A DNA stretch of 64,000 nucleotides. Origin: Zingiber officinale. Its lineage: Eukaryota > Streptophyta > Magnoliopsida > Zingiberales > Zingiberaceae. Below the pieces are notes generated by a model. That model was not told the DNA's origin. It was given only the letters and a program-made list of their open reading frames with translations, and made no database searches. The stretch lies in NCBI RefSeq assembly GCF_018446385.1, contig NC_056002.1, positions 28,010,636-28,074,635 of the forward strand. Direction: 5' to 3'. The translations under genes and the position numbers were made by a program. Each line of letters begins with the position of its first letter. Position 1 is the stretch's first letter. Positions 22,710 through 33,900 of this stretch are shown one piece after another.

Positions 22710-23633
22710 GATTGGGAAGTGCAGAGAATCAAGCAAGGGTCAAGGAGTTGCTTCATGTGGAGGAATCAAAACTAGAGGAGGATGAGGGTAAGTGTTTTTA
22801 CTCATAATATTATTTTAGTTTATGTTCAGATCAGTTGGCACTCGATTCTGTGCTTTAGGAAATACCACTCCAGCAGTGAGATGGGTTCGAGATGATAAAT
22901 ATGATTGCATCCGATTAAAGCATTGCAAGGTGAGCTATATTCACTGTGTATCCCCCCTTCAGAGTACATATGTATCTGTATAGTAATTAATTTCAATATA
23001 GGCACATCAAATTACCTTAATTGTTTCTAGACATAGACTTAATCCTTTGGATTACTTTATTTTAATTGGTAGAGTATTTGCCACTACCTTTCTATTATTC
23101 ATTCTTTTGCTTTGCAGGTTGTGACAAAAATTGATTGGCATCGGAAAGGAGACTATTTCACTACTGTCGTTCCTAGTGATATCCTAATTATGAATTTTAG
23201 TTGTACTTATTTTTAGTCATTCCTAGTGCCTATTTTATATCTCAGTTTTGTTTCTTTCTTTTTTCTAATACACACTGACAAATTGGAAATATATAAAAAT
23301 CATGACATTATACCTAGTTACTTAGCCTTTGAGGCTGGAATCAGGATGAAACCTAAAGTGCCCTGAAAAGTTTAGGCATACCAAATTCTCCCAGTTTAAT
23401 GACAGAGGTCAGTTGTGTTGCAAACTTTGTTGTTTTCCTTGCTTTTCATTTACCACGTCTAGATTAAGAAACTATGGCTTTCTAACTCAAATAAAAATTG
23501 CAATTCCTGCCTATCTTAGACCTAACATTAACTTATTAATTGAACAGGTGTTTTAGATTGTAAATTTCATCCGAGGCAGCCATGGCTATTCACAGCTGGA
23601 GCAGATTCTGTCATTAAACTGTATTGCCACTAA
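22710..23633 (+). pseudogene. BOP1: Captured fragment of BOP1 (ribosome biogenesis WD-repeat protein)
   Basis: Four exon pieces in order. The first ends at 22787 (ENQARVKELLHVEESKLEE) and joins in phase to 22859-22929 (PAVRWVRDDKYDCIRLKHCK). Next is the exon starting 23118 (VVTKIDWHRKGDYFTTVVPS). Last is the terminal exon 23548-23633 (FHPRQPWLFTAGADSVIKLY, then CH and a stop). The introns have GT..AG ends. These match the C-terminal WD-repeat half of eukaryotic BOP1/ERB1, which works with PES1 and WDR12 in 60S ribosome maturation in the nucleolus. The third exon runs into a stop at about 23216 and the exons before the last are missing, so no BOP1 can be made. The fragment was carried by the CACTA element. 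Confidence 0.8.
23078..23238 (+). repeat. 161-bp direct repeat, copy 1
   Basis: Identical, as far as I can read, to 24679-24839. It covers the 3' end of an intron, the VVTKIDWHRKGDYFTTVVPS exon and downstream sequence. Confidence 0.9.
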
Positions 23634-24678
23634 TGATAGATTCTCCAGGAAACTTTGAAGAATCTCCTCGAGTCAAGATACGTGAGTACTTGCTGATCCT
23701 ACATGAATACGGTTGCAAGTTCATGTTCTTTGCTTGATAATTTATTCTTTTTTGACCAATTCATTTCCGCAAACCCCTTACCTGTAAGCACCAACTAGTA
23801 TCCTTATTGTCAAGAATTAATTTTATCAACGACTTATAAGTTTGGTATGCATATTTCTTATGATGTTGAACCTTGACTTTGAGACACATGATGGCTTTGT
23901 TTTATTTTTTTTGTTGAATTTTCTATCCTGTAAGTTTCAACTCCACTAGTATCATGTTTCCATAGATGATGCTGTCTTAGATGTTGGAGTCGTGACTCAT
24001 TCTTTATACTGATGTTTCTGTGTGGAATTTTCCCAGTTGTCCTGTTCATTGTTTGATGTTTCTGTGTGTGTTGTAGCTGAATTTGGTTGTAGCTTCTGCA
24101 AGCTTTCTTCACTTTCTTCCCTCCACTATCTGTTAACAAGTTTGATCTTTACAATTCAGTTATAAGAACAAACAATATGACCAAAGGTTGACAGCTTTGC
24201 TTCATCCTTTTTACATTTCAGTATGTGGATGAAAGCAAATATGTACTGATGTACCTAAATGGATTTACAAAAATATCTTTGAAATGTTTTGTCATACAGA
24301 TATGGCATCTAGTATAATTTTTTCCAACTTGATTGTTGCATTATCATATAATGAGATTAGGTGCACAGCTTGCAGTCAGTTTATTGTTTTTGCTAAAGAT
24401 CATTGCTAGTAGGCCGACAAAAGACAGGTCTAAAATGAAGCCTAAGAAAACATGCTTAAGATGATATTTTAAGATTTTCTAAACATTGGATCGTTGCGGA
24501 AGGTTGTGATTGGCACGGCAAGTGTTCTAAAATGAAGCCAAAGAAAATGGGGGAGAAAATAAGGTTCGGCTTGAGGAATTTATGCAATAAAGCAGTTTTA
24601 TATTTGATTCCTTCTTTAATTATATTGCGTGTGTTCCTAAGCTGCAACCTATTAATAATTTTAGTTTTATAATGTTCT

Positions 24679-24839
24679 TTGCCACTACCTTTCTATTATT
24701 CATTCTTTTGCTTTGCAGGTTGTGACAAAAATTGATTGGCATCGGAAAGGAGACTATTTCACTACTGTCGTTCCTAGTGATATCCTAATTATGAATTTTA
24801 GTTGTACTTATTTTTAGTCATTCCTAGTGCCTATTTTAT
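24679..24839 (+). repeat. 161-bp direct repeat, copy 2
   Basis: Second copy of 23078-23238, offset by 1601 bp, with different flanks. It shows that the BOP1 exon was duplicated inside the CACTA element. Confidence 0.9.
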
Positions 24840-24957
24840 TCCTAGTCACCTTATTTCAATGACAAGAACAAGGGTTCTCATGGCCAATATGTGTCTATTA
24901 ATGGGATTTTCAATGTCTTGCTTACCACGCTAATCCTACTTCTGATTGGATTTGCAG

Positions 24958-25047
24958 CTTCAAGATATCAAACTCTACACCTTCTATATGGAGCTAGATT
25001 TGCAAAAGCCATATCCAACTCGAGGAAGTGACTTATTGACATGGGAG
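24958..25047 (+). pseudogene. Captured exon of unidentified gene
   Basis: A 90-bp open exon flanked by TTTGCAG and GTAGGT. It reads LQDIKLYTFYMELDL then QKPYPTRGSDLLTWE. I do not recognise the source protein. It lies between the second BOP1 exon copy and the kinase fragment. Confidence 0.45.
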
Positions 25048-25237
25048 GTAGGTGTACCTCTTTAGTTCCGCTTTTAACCAAATATCCCTATAAAGATTCA
25101 TTTGTGTGCTCTTAACATATCTATTCCTACAACGTTGTTATCTAGGATTAGCATTTATTTTGTTAAATGTGATTTATGCACCTATAATTATTCTGGTGAA
25201 GTTAGCATTCTATTAAACTAGATTATGACCTTTGCAG

Positions 25238-25340
25238 AGAACTTATTGGTAACCAAGGACTTTGTGAAGATAGCAAATTTTGGCCTTGCTCGTGAAGTTC
25301 ATTCGAAGCCACCATTCACAAAGTAGGTTTCAACACGCTG
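25238..25340 (+). pseudogene. Captured exon of a MAK/CDKF-type protein kinase
   Basis: An exon between TTTGCAG and GTAAGC reads [20 protein letters not shown], then VHSKPPFTK, a stop codon, and VSTRW. This is the catalytic-to-activation-loop part of a MAK-like (plant CDKF-4 group) Ser/Thr kinase. The family DFG motif is changed to NFG, losing the metal-binding Asp, and a TAG stands where the family usually has Tyr of the activation loop. Only this exon is visible. It is not functional. Confidence 0.75.
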
Positions 25341-25760
25341 GTAAGCATGTTTATGACAAGCACTTGTGATCTTATATTTTTTATTTGATACATGTACACA
25401 TTTGTTTTAGTTATTTGACATATGATGGATTTATGTGTTTTTACAGTTTACAAATCTCAAGTACTGCGGTGCGAGTGGGCTGAATGCATGCTAGATTACA
25501 TTTGAAGTGCGGTTCTACCTTGATGTGTTAAAAGAATGTTCTACCTTGATTTTGATATCTATTAGCTAGCTTTTGATGTAAAAAGAATGTTTGGGTATTT
25601 TATGGATATTGTTGTAAGAAGATTATTTATATAATTTGTGAATATTTGTGTATTTTATGGATATTATTGAATGAAGAATATTTGTACAATTTGTGAATAT
25701 TTGTGTATTTTTTTTTTTATTATTGATTTTAAAATCAAATCTGTGCTGTTAAAAAATATA
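25341..25760. other. CACTA interior right of kinase exon
   Basis: Non-coding, AT-rich; contains direct repeats of TTTGTGTATTTTATGGATATT near 25590-25710. No gene seen. Confidence 0.5.
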
Positions 25761-26116
25761 CATATTACATCGGTTTTCCACCGATGTAAAACCGGTGTTA
25801 TAAAGTAATATTACATCAGTTATTTACCGCTGCCAAAACTGGTGTTATTAACATACAATATTACATCGGTTTTACACCGTTGATGAAACGGTGTCGTTAA
25901 GTGATACTACACCGGTTAATAACCGATTCGAAAACCGGTGTCGTTAAGTGATACTACACCGGTTTTAACTCGATGTCTAAAATGGCAGACTTTTAACATC
26001 GGCTTCATAGACATCGGTCGAAAATCAAATAGACACCGGTGGAAAACCGATGTCTATGAAGGTTTTTGTTGTAGTGCTAGCTTAACTTGGGTTGATCATA
26101 TCAAAAAGGGGGAGAT

Positions 26117-27186
26117 TGTTGGAATCCCAAGGTTGTTTTGATGTGATCAACAAGTTAAGTTAAGTTCTGTGTTGTTTTAACCTTATGTCTAAGTGTGCAT
26201 GAGCTTAGGAACACAGGTAGTCAAGCGGAAGACGCAGCTTGCGAGAAGGACGGCATGCGGTGCGTCTGAGGGACGAGGCACCGCGGAAGAGTACGTCGGC
26301 GGTTGAGAAGGAAGTGTGCAGTGGTTCCGAGGGACGAGAAGCCGGAGCGGAAGACTACCCGAGGAGCAAGCGACGCAGCTAGCGAGAAGGTCGACACGGG
26401 GTGCGACCGAGGGATGAAGACTGTGGATGAGTATGCTGGCAGACGAGAAGGAAGCACGTGACGATTCCGAGGGACGAGAAGCCGGAGGGAAGCCTGCTCG
26501 AGAAGACCGGAAGTTGGGCTCGGGTGAGCCCTATTCCGAATGGCAGAAATCAGCCAACCGAGCGAAAGACTCGGTCTGAGGTGAACGGAGCCAGAGCAGA
26601 AGACCCGGGCTGGAAAAAGTCAATGGGGTTGACTTTTCCAACCGGGGCGCCCGGAACACTCTAGGGCGCCCGGAGCTGTCCTGGCCGCCCGGAGCCCTCC
26701 GGGGCACCCAAAACCCTTCAGGGCGTCCGAAGTTGACTTTTTCACAGGATTGAGTTTTGACTCGATCTAAATATTGGGGGATAAAGTTTATTCCCCCCCC
26801 CCAAGGTGCCCGGAACCCTCAGGGCACCCCGACCAAGGCTATAAATATAGCCTTGGTCCAGAAGCTTTTTCAACAATCAGAACTCAAGCAATTCTTTCAA
26901 CACTTGTACTTCGTCTGTAGTTTAGCTTCTTTTTGTGCGCTTCATTGTTGTACGAGGCTTCTCCACCTGAAGGAAATTTTAGTGCAAGCATCTTCCTTGG
27001 ATTAACAACCTCCCCGATTGTAACCAAGTCAATCACGGTGTGCCTCATCTTTTTTTGATTTATTTTCTGTTTAGCTAATTTATGCAAGTGTTAGTTTAAG
27101 AGTTCAAGAAGGGTTTGCATTTTTTTTATTTTCAGGCTATTCAACCCCCCCCCCCCCCCTTTCTAGTCGGTCGTCGTGATCCAGCA
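26117..27186 (+). repeat. 3' LTR of element B
   Basis: 1070 bp, from TGTTGGAATCCC after the purine tract AAAAAGGGGGAGAT to GTGATCCAGCA. A TATAAATA box at 26840-26847 is centred in the inverted repeat GACCAAGGCTATA / TATAGCCTTGGTC. A poly-C run lies near 27147-27160. Confidence 0.85.
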
Positions 27187-27375
27187 ATTACTACGGAGGT
27201 TACATGAGGTAGTATAAAAAGGGAGATTCTCTCCGTTGGCGAGGTATACAAGTTCTAACATTCAAAACTCTATTTTTAAGTACTTAGTTATTGTATTTCT
27301 ACTTCTGCTTCTACCTTCAAGAGAGGAACTGACTTGAGCATCGGAGGGCCTAACCAGGGATCCCGACCCCGATCT
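27187..27375 (+). repeat. Tat-like LTR fragment, left piece
   Basis: Contains TAGTATAAAAAGGGAG (TATA box near 27211) followed by a GAACTGACTTGAGCATCGGAGGG stretch that resembles the R/U5 part of Tat-lineage LTRs. It is interrupted by Copia-1 at the GATCT duplicate and continues at 37376. Lineage by recognition only. Confidence 0.5.
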
Positions 27376-29828
27376 TGTTAGAGTGTATACTAAAAGCCTA
27401 GCTTTTGTAAACATTTATTTTTGAAATAAAAGAATCACATTGATCAAATATCTATATTTATTTGTTAAGTGTAGTTGTTCAATTAATTTATATTGTAGAT
27501 AACATGGTGTGTGGTGTTACACACAGAAGATCATGTTATCAGTTTTTTATAAATTATAAACAGTTGCTCACGACTAAGATCGAAAGGAATAAACCATTGG
27601 AATAGTCGTAGTGTAATTAGGTATTAGTTTATCTTGACTAATAAATTATACTAGTACACTCTAACTGTATTGAGTAGGACCATTTTAGGTAATTTTTTTT
27701 ATACTGACTTAATAAAAGAACTAGACCTTAGTTATTATAGAAGTGTGTGCTCTTAATTGTAATATAATAACAAGCACATATATTTAGTATTTATTTCTTT
27801 GACTTATCAAAGGGTGAGATTTAGCTCGATAAATCAATAGGCCCGATAAGTTGGGAAATGATATTACTTATAGTTTATGTTGTTGATTATAGAAGGAAGT
27901 TGTGTCCTAGTAATCTAGGTTGAGAATGTTCCCAAGATGAGCTCATAAGGATTGTCATGTTAAACTCTGCAGGTGGACTTAGTCTGACATGACAATAAGG
28001 TTGAGTAGTACTACTCTTGGACTAAGACATTAATTAAAATGAATTGTCAGTAACTCAATTAATTAGTGGGCATTCGATATCTTAAACATAGGGAGACTAA
28101 CACACTCATGATAAGAAGGAGCCCATAATGTAATTTGGGATTGGTGCGGTAGTGCAATAATAACTCTCTAGTGGAATGAGTTATTATTGATGAACTTGAG
28201 TTGTGTGTTCAAGACGAACACGGGATACTCAAGCTAGTCGGAAGGCCAAAATCAATTTCTCCTCTAGGTCCCTGTCGTAGCCTCATTAAAGGCTCAAGTC
28301 CATTAATATAAAAGCTCATCTTGGTGTCCAAGAAGGGGGCCAACCCAAGGCTTGGTGACCAAGCCAAGGGCTAGCCACTATCTCCTCAAAGAGGGTCGGC
28401 CCTTTTGCTTGGTGCCCAAGCAATGAGGGGTCGACCAACATAATCTAAATAAGGAGGGGTGTTTTAAATTTTTAAAATCTTCTCTTTATAGAAAACTACA
28501 AGTTTTAAAAGAGAGATTTTAAAATTATAAAACTTTCCTTATTTGAATTAGGTCACATGATTTAAAAGAAAGTTTAAAAGTTTTAAAACTTTCCCTTTTT
28601 AACCATCCTCATGGTTTTTAGAAAAAAGGAAGAGAAGTTTTAAATTTGAAACTTTCTATTTTTGTAACCATGTTAAAAAAGGAAATTTTAGAAGAGAAGT
28701 TTTAAATTTTAAAAATTGGTTTTAATTTTTTAAAACTTTCTTTTTTTAACATCCACTTTAGGAAATTATAAGAGAGCTTGTAAAATTTTATAAGAGCTTT
28801 CCTTCTTTGCTTATAAAATTTTTACAAGAATTATTTTCTTCCTTTTAAGGGGTTGACCACCCTTGCTTGGTGCCCAAGCAAGGGGCCGACCAATCAAATC
28901 AAATCAATGATTGATTCAATCAATGATTGAATTAATCAAGAGAAAGGAAAAGGAAAAATAAAAGGGGAAAAGGAAAAAACAAGAGGAAGATTTTAATTTT
29001 TGTAAAAAGTCTTTCCTTATTTGCCTTAGGCAAGTAATATAAAAGAAGGGGAGGGGAGGCCTCATGTATTATCAATTCTTATTCTCTTGTTGAGCTCTCT
29101 ATTGTGGTCGGCCCTCTCTCCCTTCCCTTTCCCCTTGCTCTCTTTGGTTCCTTGGTGGTGGTGGTGGCTGAATTTTAGAGAAGGAAGAAGAAAGCTTTGG
29201 GTGGTGTTCATCTTAGAGGATCGTCGCCCACACGACATCCAAGGCGGAGCGAGAAATACAACAGAATATCTCGAGGTTATTAGCATACAAAGAAAAGGTA
29301 TAACTAGTAACTGTTTTCCGCATCATGCTAGTTATTTTTCTTTGTATGAATTCCAAACACAAGAGACATTAGATTCTAGTTTTTCGAATTTGTAATTCGA
29401 GTTGCGTTTTTTTTTTGTTTTTCGAATTTGTGATTCGATTGTTCTTTTCGGTTAAACCTAATGTTATTTTAGGAAATTAAATATTGAATTTCTATTAAAG
29501 GCTTTGTCGAGACAGTGGTGGATGATCTCATACCCAAGAAGGCCTAGTGCCTCGCCATGTTTGACCTGAGCGTCGATTTTAGAAATAAATATTTAATTAA
29601 CTTTATAACATAGGTTGATTTGGATCAATAGTGTTAAGTTTCACTTGCGATCCAAATCTAAACCATTAAAAACAAATAAGTTAAATTTGGAATCAATAAT
29701 ATTAAGTTCCGTTTGTGATTCCTAATTTAACTTCTAAAGAACACAATAGGTTGTTTAGGAAATGTTCGACACTTGTACAAAATTTTTGTACAGTGGAACC
29801 GGTACAATTTTCCTAGGACCAACCAACA
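27376..29828 (+). repeat. 5' LTR of Copia-1
   Basis: 2453 bp, TGTTAGAGTG to ACCAACCAACA. It differs from the 3' LTR (2452 bp) only by scattered substitutions and a few small indels. Short inverted repeats built on GCTTGGTGCCCAAGC lie at 28330-28440 and 28855. Confidence 0.95.
29038..29045 (+). promoter_or_regulatory. TATA box of Copia-1 5' LTR
   Basis: TATAAAAG followed by AAGGGG. The same block is at 36584-36591 in the 3' LTR and 54195-54202 in Copia-2, so it is the conserved core promoter. RNA probably starts about 30 bases downstream. Confidence 0.7.
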
Positions 29829-29830
29829 AT

Positions 29831-29842
29831 TGGTATCAAAGC
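29831..29842 (+). other. Primer binding site of Copia-1
   Basis: TGGTATCAAAGC, one change from the Met-tRNA complement, two bases after the 5' LTR. Confidence 0.85.
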
Positions 29843-30938
29843 TAGGGTTTGCCTCTGTGTGTTTTGGTTTTCAAATAGATTATGCACATGTCATACATAA
29901 TTTAGGCAGGATAATAGTAGGATGTGCTAACTTTGTGGTTACAAGCTCCAACTATTATGACATATAGATATTGTGTGTGATTGGACCCTTGGACATGTCA
30001 AGGGCATTATTTTTGTGTGTGCATGATTGTATGTATCAAATACAACAGGAGCTGTATTAGTTTTAGAATTTTACTTTTTTGTTCGATCTAGAATACATGT
30101 ACATTCCTTTGTGGAATATAGGATCGATATATGTAAAATTCTATTTTTGTCGCGGATCGTATCCTTGCGAGGCATGGTGCTATTAGAGGACCAGAGGCGC
30201 AGCGGGATAAGAAGCAAGATAGATGCGATGACTGGACCCGATGGTGGTGGCTAAAGATGGCAGCAACTAGGGTTGGAGCACACGGAGGACGGTGACAGAA
30301 AAGGCCATAAAAGTTGGAAAATTAATTTCTAAATTTATTGTTTTTATTTACTGTAATGTGTGTATGTGCATGCTTGCATAGGTTAAAATTCCTCACTTTA
30401 AATAACTAAGTGGGAGAGGGATTTTTAAAATAAATTTCACGGTCTCCATTACTGGTTTGTAAGTGATGCAAACAAACTTGCGCGTTGGTTCTGAGTGCCT
30501 TCCTCCATATCGGATGAGTTTGTTTGCGGATCACTAGATCAAACTTCCATTTTGGATGACTATAGGAAATTAATTAAGAGCGTGTGATCTTTCCCATAGA
30601 AAGGGGCGCAATCTTATTAATGGACTAAGTGTTAAGTTATGGTATACACTTAGGCACGTCTAATAGTATCCTCCCCATCGGAGTCACTACTATTATTTGT
30701 GTGACCGAAGGAAAACCAACTATTAATTTTATTTGTCATAAAGTTAGGTTGACAAAAATAAAATTAATGGGTAAAACCTTCTCTTACAAATGTTTGATTT
30801 TGTATACGTCCACACTGTCGTGGCATGCAAAATTCACGGTGATTTGAGGTGTTGGTTAATTTAAAATAGTATTATTTGAGGAATCAATATTATTCTAAAT
30901 TTAGAGTCTTGACTAAAGTTTATTTTGTGATTCTTAGG
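29843..30938 (+). other. Copia-1 leader
   Basis: 1.1-kb untranslated leader between primer site and gag. It is closely matched by Copia-2 (55299-56640), showing conservation without a protein frame; packaging or translation signals are possible but unproven. Confidence 0.6.
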
Positions 30939-33900
30939 ATGACTTTCAACCCACTGACCATTATTCTGAAAGAGAATAGACTTACTAGTCCAAATTATAT
31001 AGATTGGAAAAGAAATCTGGATATTGTCTTAACTGCTGAAAGCTATAAGTTTGTACTGTCAGATGTATGCCTAGATACACCTAACAGTGATTCTACCCCA
31101 GAGGAGATTGAGTATCATAAGAAATGGGTAAAAGTAGATGAGATGGCGCGGTGTTACATTTTGGCTTCAATGTCAAATGTATTGCAACATCAGCATCAAG
31201 ATTTACCAACTGCTTATGATATAATGAACAATCTCAAATAACTCTTTGGACACCAGAGTCGGACTGCTAGGTAAGAGGCAATAAGAAAGTTAATGGCAGC
31301 CACCATGTTAGAGGGGGCACCCGTAAGGGATCATATCCTCAAAATGATGGCTTATCTAAACGAAATACAAGTCCTTGGAGGTGAAATCGATGGGGAAATT
31401 CAGGTCGATATAATTCTCCAAACGCTGCCCAGAAGTTTTGAGCAGTTCCACCTGAACTATAACATGAACAAAAGGGAGTATACGTTGGCGGAACTTTTGA
31501 CAGAACTACAGGCAGCAGAAGGTATATTTCATCACAGTTCTCAGATTCACTATGCTAAAAATGGTTCTACTTCTAAGTCGAAAGGCAAGAAGAAGAAGAA
31601 ACAGGTTGTTTCAGGAAAGAAGGTGAATAAACCTCTAGGAACAGGACCAAAAGCTGGAATGAAGAAGCCGAATGGCAAGTGCTTCATCTGCAAGCAGTCA
31701 GGACATTGGAAGGCGGACTATCCTCGTAGGAATCAGAACAATAAAGGTATATCTCATTCTCTAGTAGTTGAAACATGTTTAGCGGTGTTATCTACCAGCA
31801 CTTGGTGTGTAGATACGGGAGCCACTGATCATGTCTGCAACTCTTTACAGGAGTTCCAGGAAATCCGACGACTATTTGATGGAGAGATAACCGTCTACAT
31901 GGGCAATGCTACTAAGGTGGCGGCTGTTGCAGTGGGAGATGTCTACTTATCTTTTGATAGGAATAGAAGTTTGATTTTAAGAAATTGTCTTTATGTACCC
32001 AATTTTAGAAAGAATTTAATTACAGTTTCTAAACTGTATTTGGATGGATATTCTGTTTCTTTCAATAACAATGTGGTTATAAAGAGAAATAGGGTTATTA
32101 TCTGTTTTGGTGCATTGGTTAACAATTTATATACTTTAAATCCAATTTCTCCCTCAAGGTAACAAATGGAAATTAATAACACATCTTCTAACTCTAATAA
32201 GAGAAAAGAACCTTCGGAAATGAACCAAACATATCTTTGGCATCTAAGGCTTGGTCATATTAACTTAAGTAGGATTCAAAGGCTTATAGTCGATGGACTC
32301 TTGGGTTCATTAGAGTTGAAAAATTTTTCAACTTGTGAATCTTGCTTGGAAGGTAAAATGACCAAGAGACCTTTTAAGGCCAAGGGGTATAGAGCCAAAG
32401 ATGTATTAGAACTGGTTCATTCTAATTTGTGTGGTCCTATGTCTATCCAAGAAAGAGATGGTTTCGAATACTTTGTCTCTTTTATAGACGATTATTCGAG
32501 ATACAAATACATTTACTTGATGCGCCGCAAGTCTGAGTGCTTTGATAAGTTCAAAGAGTACAAGGCTGATGTGGAGAAACGTCTTGGTAAAAGTATTAAA
32601 ACACTACGATCTGATCGTGGTAGCGAATACCTCTTAGGAGAGTTTAGGAATTACTTATTAGAGGCCGGGATTCAATCCCAGTTGTCTGCACCTGGTACAC
32701 CCCAATAGAATGGTGTGGCAGAACGAAGGAATAGGACTCTTATGGAGATGGTTAGATCGATGATGAGTTATTCAGAATTACCAAATTTATTTTGGGGTTA
32801 CGCTCTGGAAACAGCAGCGCACATTCTGAACTTAGTACCTTCTAAATTAGTACCCTCTACTCCCATAGAATTATGGAATGGGCGAAAGCCTAGTCTAAGA
32901 CATATTCGGATTTAGGGTAGTCCAGCACATGTGCTGAAAGCAGATGTTGATAAGTTTGAATCTCGTACAGTAGTTCGTGTATTTGTGGGTTATCCTAGAG
33001 GAACGAAAGCTGATTTATTTTATAGTCCTAAAGACCAGAAGGTCATTGTTAGCACCAATGCTCAGTTTTTAGATGAAGACTATATAATGGACCACAAGCC
33101 CAAAAGTAAAATGTTCTAGAAGAAATAAGAGAGGACATGTCTACTTTAGTACCAACAGTACAAGATGAAGTACCACAAGAGACTGCAACACGTGTAACAC
33201 ATGATACACAACCGCAGATAGTGTCTCGTCGTAGTAGGAGGGTTGTGAGGCAACCAGAGAGATTCATATTTTTGGGAGAGTCTTCGGACTTAATCCCGGG
33301 TAAACATGAACCTGATCCCCGGACATATGATGAAGCACTCTAAGATATAGATGCAGTATTTTGGCAAAAGGCAATGAATTCTGAAAAAGAGTATATGTAT
33401 TCTAATAAGGTTTGGGAGTTTGTAGAACCACCAGATGGTGTAAAAGCCGTTGGATGCAAGTGGATCTACAAAAGAAAAAGAGGGACAGACGGGAAGGTAG
33501 AAACCTTCAAAGCAAGGCTTGTTGCGAAAGGGTATACTCAGAAAGAGAGAATCGATTATGAGGAGACTTTTGCGCAGGTAGCCATGCTAAAGTCTATCCG
33601 AATACTCTTATCCATAGTCGCTCATATGGATTATGAGATTTGGCAAATAGATGTCAAGACAGCTTTCCTTAACAGAAGTCTTGAAGAAAACATCCATATG
33701 AAGCAACCAGAAGGGTTCATTGAAAAAGGCAAAGAGCATCTAGTGTGCAAGCTCAATAGGTCCATTTATGAACTGAAGCAAGCTTCAAGATCTTGGAACA
33801 TCCGGTTTAATAAAGTAATTCAGTCATATGGATTTATTCAGTGTCTGGATGAGTCTTGTGTATACAAGAAGTAACGAAAATGTGGTGGTATTTCTTGTAC

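Larger units (their letters stand above)
20629..26076. mobile_element. Non-autonomous CACTA transposon with captured gene fragments
   Basis: 5448 bp with ends CACTACAAGAAAAA and TTTTTGTTGTAGTG and 3-bp duplicates CTA (20626-20628 and 26077-26079). Subterminal zones (20650-20850 and 25760-26060) carry many short repeats of AGACATCGGTTTT in both orientations, typical of CACTA elements, where transposase binds such arrays. No transposase gene is visible. The interior holds plus-strand exon fragments of host genes with introns. The matching region of element D (42939-42970) reads straight through the insertion site with one CTA, so it serves as the empty site. Confidence 0.93.
17050..27186 (+). 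mobile_element. Gag-only LTR retrotransposon B, with two insertions inside
   Basis: Plus-strand relative of elements A, C and D. Its 5' LTR is cut at 17050; the primer site, gag start, AT-rich interior, polypurine tract (26102-26116) and full 3' LTR (26117-27186) remain. Inside it are a fold-back cluster (18035-19645, TSD CATCC) and a CACTA element (20629-26076, TSD CTA). Taking out both insertions leaves an interior of about 1.5 kb with no pol. The left target duplicate was lost with the 5' LTR start. Confidence 0.8.

Noticed and set aside
22710..23633. Functional BOP1 gene
   Set aside because: Most exons are missing, one exon runs into a stop, and the pieces lie inside a CACTA element.
29062..29395. 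Frames in the Copia-1 LTRs (also 36625-36940 and 54178-54762)
   Set aside because: They lie in LTRs around the TATA box, overlap on both strands, change between the LTR copies, and match no family.
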